This document shows positions 61,549-64,000 of a stretch of 64,000 nucleotides of DNA, in pieces. Source of the stretch: Litoditis marina (lineage: Eukaryota; Nematoda; Chromadorea; Rhabditida; Rhabditidae); assembly GCA_964036275.1 (NCBI GenBank), contig OZ038438.1, positions 6,454,978 through 6,518,977 on the forward strand, given 5' to 3'. Position 1 is the stretch's first letter, and each line of letters opens with the position of its first letter. The position numbers were made by a program, and so were the translations under genes. The notes beneath the pieces are model-generated. The model was not told the origin of the DNA. It saw nothing but the letters and a program-made list of their open reading frames with translations, and ran no database searches.

Positions 61549-63388
61549 ATGGTGCGAAAACTTAAATTGCACGAGAAAAAGCTATTGAAGAAAACTGATT
61601 TTATGCAATGGGAGGTCGATCAGCAAGGCAGCCAAAATGAGAAGTTGAGGAAGTGAGTTTGTAGTTGAGGAGTTGTTTCTCCAATTATGTCATGCAGAAG
61701 GCAAATTAATATAATATATTTTCACCGCTACTCCGTTCAACTTTTGAAATTGTACTTACATTTTTTTAAAGTGATTTATAGGGTTTGTAGACCGAAGAGT
61801 TGGCTCTTCCATATATTTCTCCTTGCGATGCTCTTTTAAACTCACCGGCATGTATTTTATTCACTGTTTCAGATATCATATTCAGAAGAGAGAGCATTAT
61901 TCGCTTTACAACAAGTTGGCCGCAGAGGTAACGTTTTATTATATTTGCAGTATTCTTAATATTCGCAAAATCTGGGTTGAGAAGGTTGAAAGCTGACTCC
62001 TTACAGCCTTTCTGCGTTTAGTCTATCACCCCGAGTCATTTTCTTCTCTGAATACGAAAGTCTTACGTTGACTTGTTTGGTAACGTTTATAATTCAGGCG
62101 CGCTCGATCGCCGAGGAACTGAAAGAACTGCCACCGCAAGAACCGTTCCGAATAAGCAGTGTAAAAAAGATACTGGCAAAGCTTTATGCCGCTGGAGTCA
62201 TTCCCACAGCCGACTCGGCCGAGAGGATCGGAAAGGTATTTAACGTTTGAAACATTATTAATGGAGTGTTTTCGATTACAATCGCAGTTTCTGTCAGTCA
62301 TTCACAGAACTCGAATAAGCAGTATGGTCACTACTTTTTTAACCAGTCACATGTTCGTGTCTTCGAGAACTATTTTGCCTACATGTTGTTGTTTCTACAA
62401 AGCGAAAGTTAGCTGACATTATTGAGATAAGTTATATATTGAAAATAAGATCATTGGAGTGACAGAGTTTTTGTAGCAACCGTTCACTTGAAAACCCCGT
62501 TTTTTTCGTAAATAGGGAAGTGAGAGCTCTGGCGGCTAACCCAATTTCACAACGCCGGCGAACGTTTTCAACTCTAACCTACTTAGAAAATTTCTCAACA
62601 GTTCTTCCTGGACATGTTTAATTTAAATTACCAACTGTGGTAGGCGACAAGTTTTTTCTATGGCACCTTTTTTTCTGAAGTCATACATATTTTTAGGTGA
62701 GTGCGTCGTCGTTCGCTCGTCGCAGACTTCCTGTTGTGATGAAGAATACTGGAATGGTGGATAGTATCAAAACTGCCAGTGACTTTGTGAGTCTCCCTAC
62801 GAGTTTTTCATTAACAAACTAAAAATACTTTGTCACGGACAATTCGAAATAAAAAGAAACTTGGTACATCGTGATTGCATTTCTGATTTGGCTGGAAACA
62901 GGGGAATGATGGAAACAGGAGAAATTAAGACGAACTTAAAGTAGGACGATTATGTGGTCCAATCGCAACGCTTCAGTCCTTTAAACTGCAATACATTTTT
63001 CAATTGCAGTTTAAAGGACCGTTGACACGGGATTGGTCCACATAATCGTCCTTCTTTAAAGTGCGAAAGTTTTTGAGTGGAAAAACTTCCGAGATAATAC
63101 TTTGTTTGTGATATTCGCTAACTTGTAAGTCTTACAACTCGATTCATACTATAACTTGATAACTTGTATCAATACGGAGATTATATGTGTTCTGTTGTTC
63201 TCGCTTCTTTAGTTAGCAACATTCAGGTGGAGCAAGGCCATATTCGAGTTGGTCCCAAGCTCGTGACCGATCCAGCATTCATCGTAACTCGTGCACAGGA
63301 AGATGCCATTACGTGGACGAATGCAAGCAAAGTCAAACAACATGTTCTGGATTACAATAATGCCAGAGATGATTTCGATCTCGCCTAA
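61549..63388 (+). CDS. IMP3: U3 small nucleolar ribonucleoprotein IMP3
   Basis: Component of the U3 snoRNP (Mpp10-Imp3-Imp4 module) that helps pair U3 with the pre-18S rRNA in the nucleolus. Five exons, 61549-61652, 61873-61927, 62098-62235, 62697-62786 and 63227-63388, join in phase to 182 residues, close to the usual 184. It starts [15 protein letters not shown], contains [15 protein letters not shown] and [10 protein letters not shown], and ends with the S4-like RNA-binding part [20 protein letters not shown] and the family tail [19 protein letters not shown] lies four bases before the ATG, a likely trans-splice site. Intron 4 contains a 125-bp foldback. Confidence 0.97.
62936..63060. repeat. 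Foldback in IMP3 intron 4
   Basis: Arms of about 55 bases (TTAAAGTAGGACGATTATGT and CCTTTAAACTGCAAT, with complements to the right) pair around the centre at about 62993, with several mismatches. No coding capacity; MITE-like. Confidence 0.75.
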
Positions 63389-63442
63389 AGCGTCAAACTT
63401 GTTGTCATTCGTTTTATTTGTTGATCTATGTTGTTTACTCTT

Positions 63443-63595
63443 TTATGAAATTTTCAAATCTTCTTCGAATTCGTTCTCCTCCATTTCCTCAGCAATATGT
63501 GTAAGAGCTTTGGACACATGCTTGCATAGTGCTGCCAACATTTGTGACGGTTCAGCAGTCAATCCTGATGCCCACGATAGTCTCTCTCGTAGTGA
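63443..63595 (-). CDS. Last exon of an unrecognised minus-strand gene (partial)
   Basis: After a TATTACAG acceptor on the minus strand, 51 codons read SLRERLSWASGLTAEPSQML, then ALCKHVSKALTHIAEE and an acidic end EENEFEEDLKIS with TAA at 63445-63443. Phase at the acceptor is zero. The helical, acidic composition and clean signals argue for a real terminal exon. The next upstream exon was not found before the window end. The gene is tail-to-tail with IMP3, with only 54 bases between the stop codons. Confidence 0.6.
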   Translation of the reverse strand, partial: SLRERLSWASGLTAEPSQMLAALCKHVSKALTHIAEEMEENEFEEDLKIS

Positions 63596-64000
63596 CTGTA
63601 ATATACATTTGTCAACATACAATGATTCAAGATTTTCGGATCAGAATAATTTTATGCTCACGATTATCTATTGGACGGAAAGTACTTTCCGTTTAGGTAA
63701 AGTGCCTGTCAGTCTGATCTCTCTCTCCCTCTCCTTTTCAGTGGGACAGCTGGCTGGCTACTGGTAGACGTACGAATTGTCTGTGTCACGCACTTGAGAC
63801 TACATCATAGTATATAAACCACACGGACTTACACATGTGAACTATTGATCATATTTAGTTTTGGTATTTAGTGCTAATCCTAACGAGAAACTACTCAAAA
63901 AGAGAGAAGATGGTCGTTCTACTAGTGCGCGGTTTACTGTAGCCGGTCACGGGCGGGTGAAATGGAGTATAAAGTAAAGTGTTTGCTCTAGGAAGTGACT
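63596..64000. other. Window edge, nothing firmly recognised
   Basis: Probably intron and upstream exons of the minus-strand gene ending at 63443. An open plus-strand frame to 63766 has no supporting features. Confidence 0.4.

Noticed and set aside
63686..63760. Upstream exon of the terminal minus-strand gene
   Set aside because: The segment has plausible splice signals but a stop codon or wrong phase in every frame that would join to 63595.

Overview
The window is eukaryotic nuclear DNA, almost certainly from a nematode. The genes are split into many short exons with GT..AG introns whose acceptors read TTTTCAG, TTTCAG or TTACAG. Several genes have such an acceptor a few bases before, or directly at, the start codon with no upstream coding exon (58885-58886, 61543-61544, 11990-11991, 2115-2117 on the minus strand), which is the usual look of spliced-leader trans-splice sites. 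The proteins (uS19, IMP3, SMG-1, an Argonaute, HAPSTR1) are typical animal proteins. The species cannot be named from sequence alone, and the intron load is heavier than in C. elegans.

Layout. 841-2106 (-): ribosomal protein uS19 (rps-15). 3619-10231 (+): a type I membrane protein of the phospholipase B (GDSL) family in which every catalytic block appears to be lost. 12006-22813 (+): a 27-exon, 999-residue Argonaute with the catalytic DEDH set and the AGO-type 5'-phosphate pocket. 22814-27938: gene-poor, repeat-rich, with a few orphan exons of an unrecognised plus-strand gene. 27939-30308 (-): a 164-residue single-pass mitochondrial protein resembling NDUFA4. 32021 to about 57885 (-): a very large gene for the nonsense-mediated-decay kinase SMG-1, with readable kinase loop and FATC tail. 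58887-60639 (+): a HAPSTR1-like stress-response protein. 61549-63388 (+): U3 snoRNP protein IMP3. 63443-63595 (-): the last exon of a gene that runs off the window.

Themes. Three genes concern RNA fate or ribosomes (Argonaute, SMG-1, IMP3) and uS19 is a ribosomal protein, but spacing and orientation give no sign of an operon. The most unusual content is the repeats. Many introns carry foldback elements, each built from one short reiterated word (GGTTACC, GTTAACC, GGTTGCA, AATTGG, GGCGCC, GCTAGC, CCCCCCAC, TTTTTGGGCACA). One composite (a GGCGCC-rich block joined to a ~370 bp near-perfect foldback) occurs three times with the same internal polarity: once inside an intron of the Argonaute gene and twice in smg-1 introns.

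Exon boundaries were read by eye and checked by phase arithmetic for all genes except smg-1, for which only the kinase-domain exons and the last exon were placed exactly. Family comparisons are from memory of the families, not from searches.
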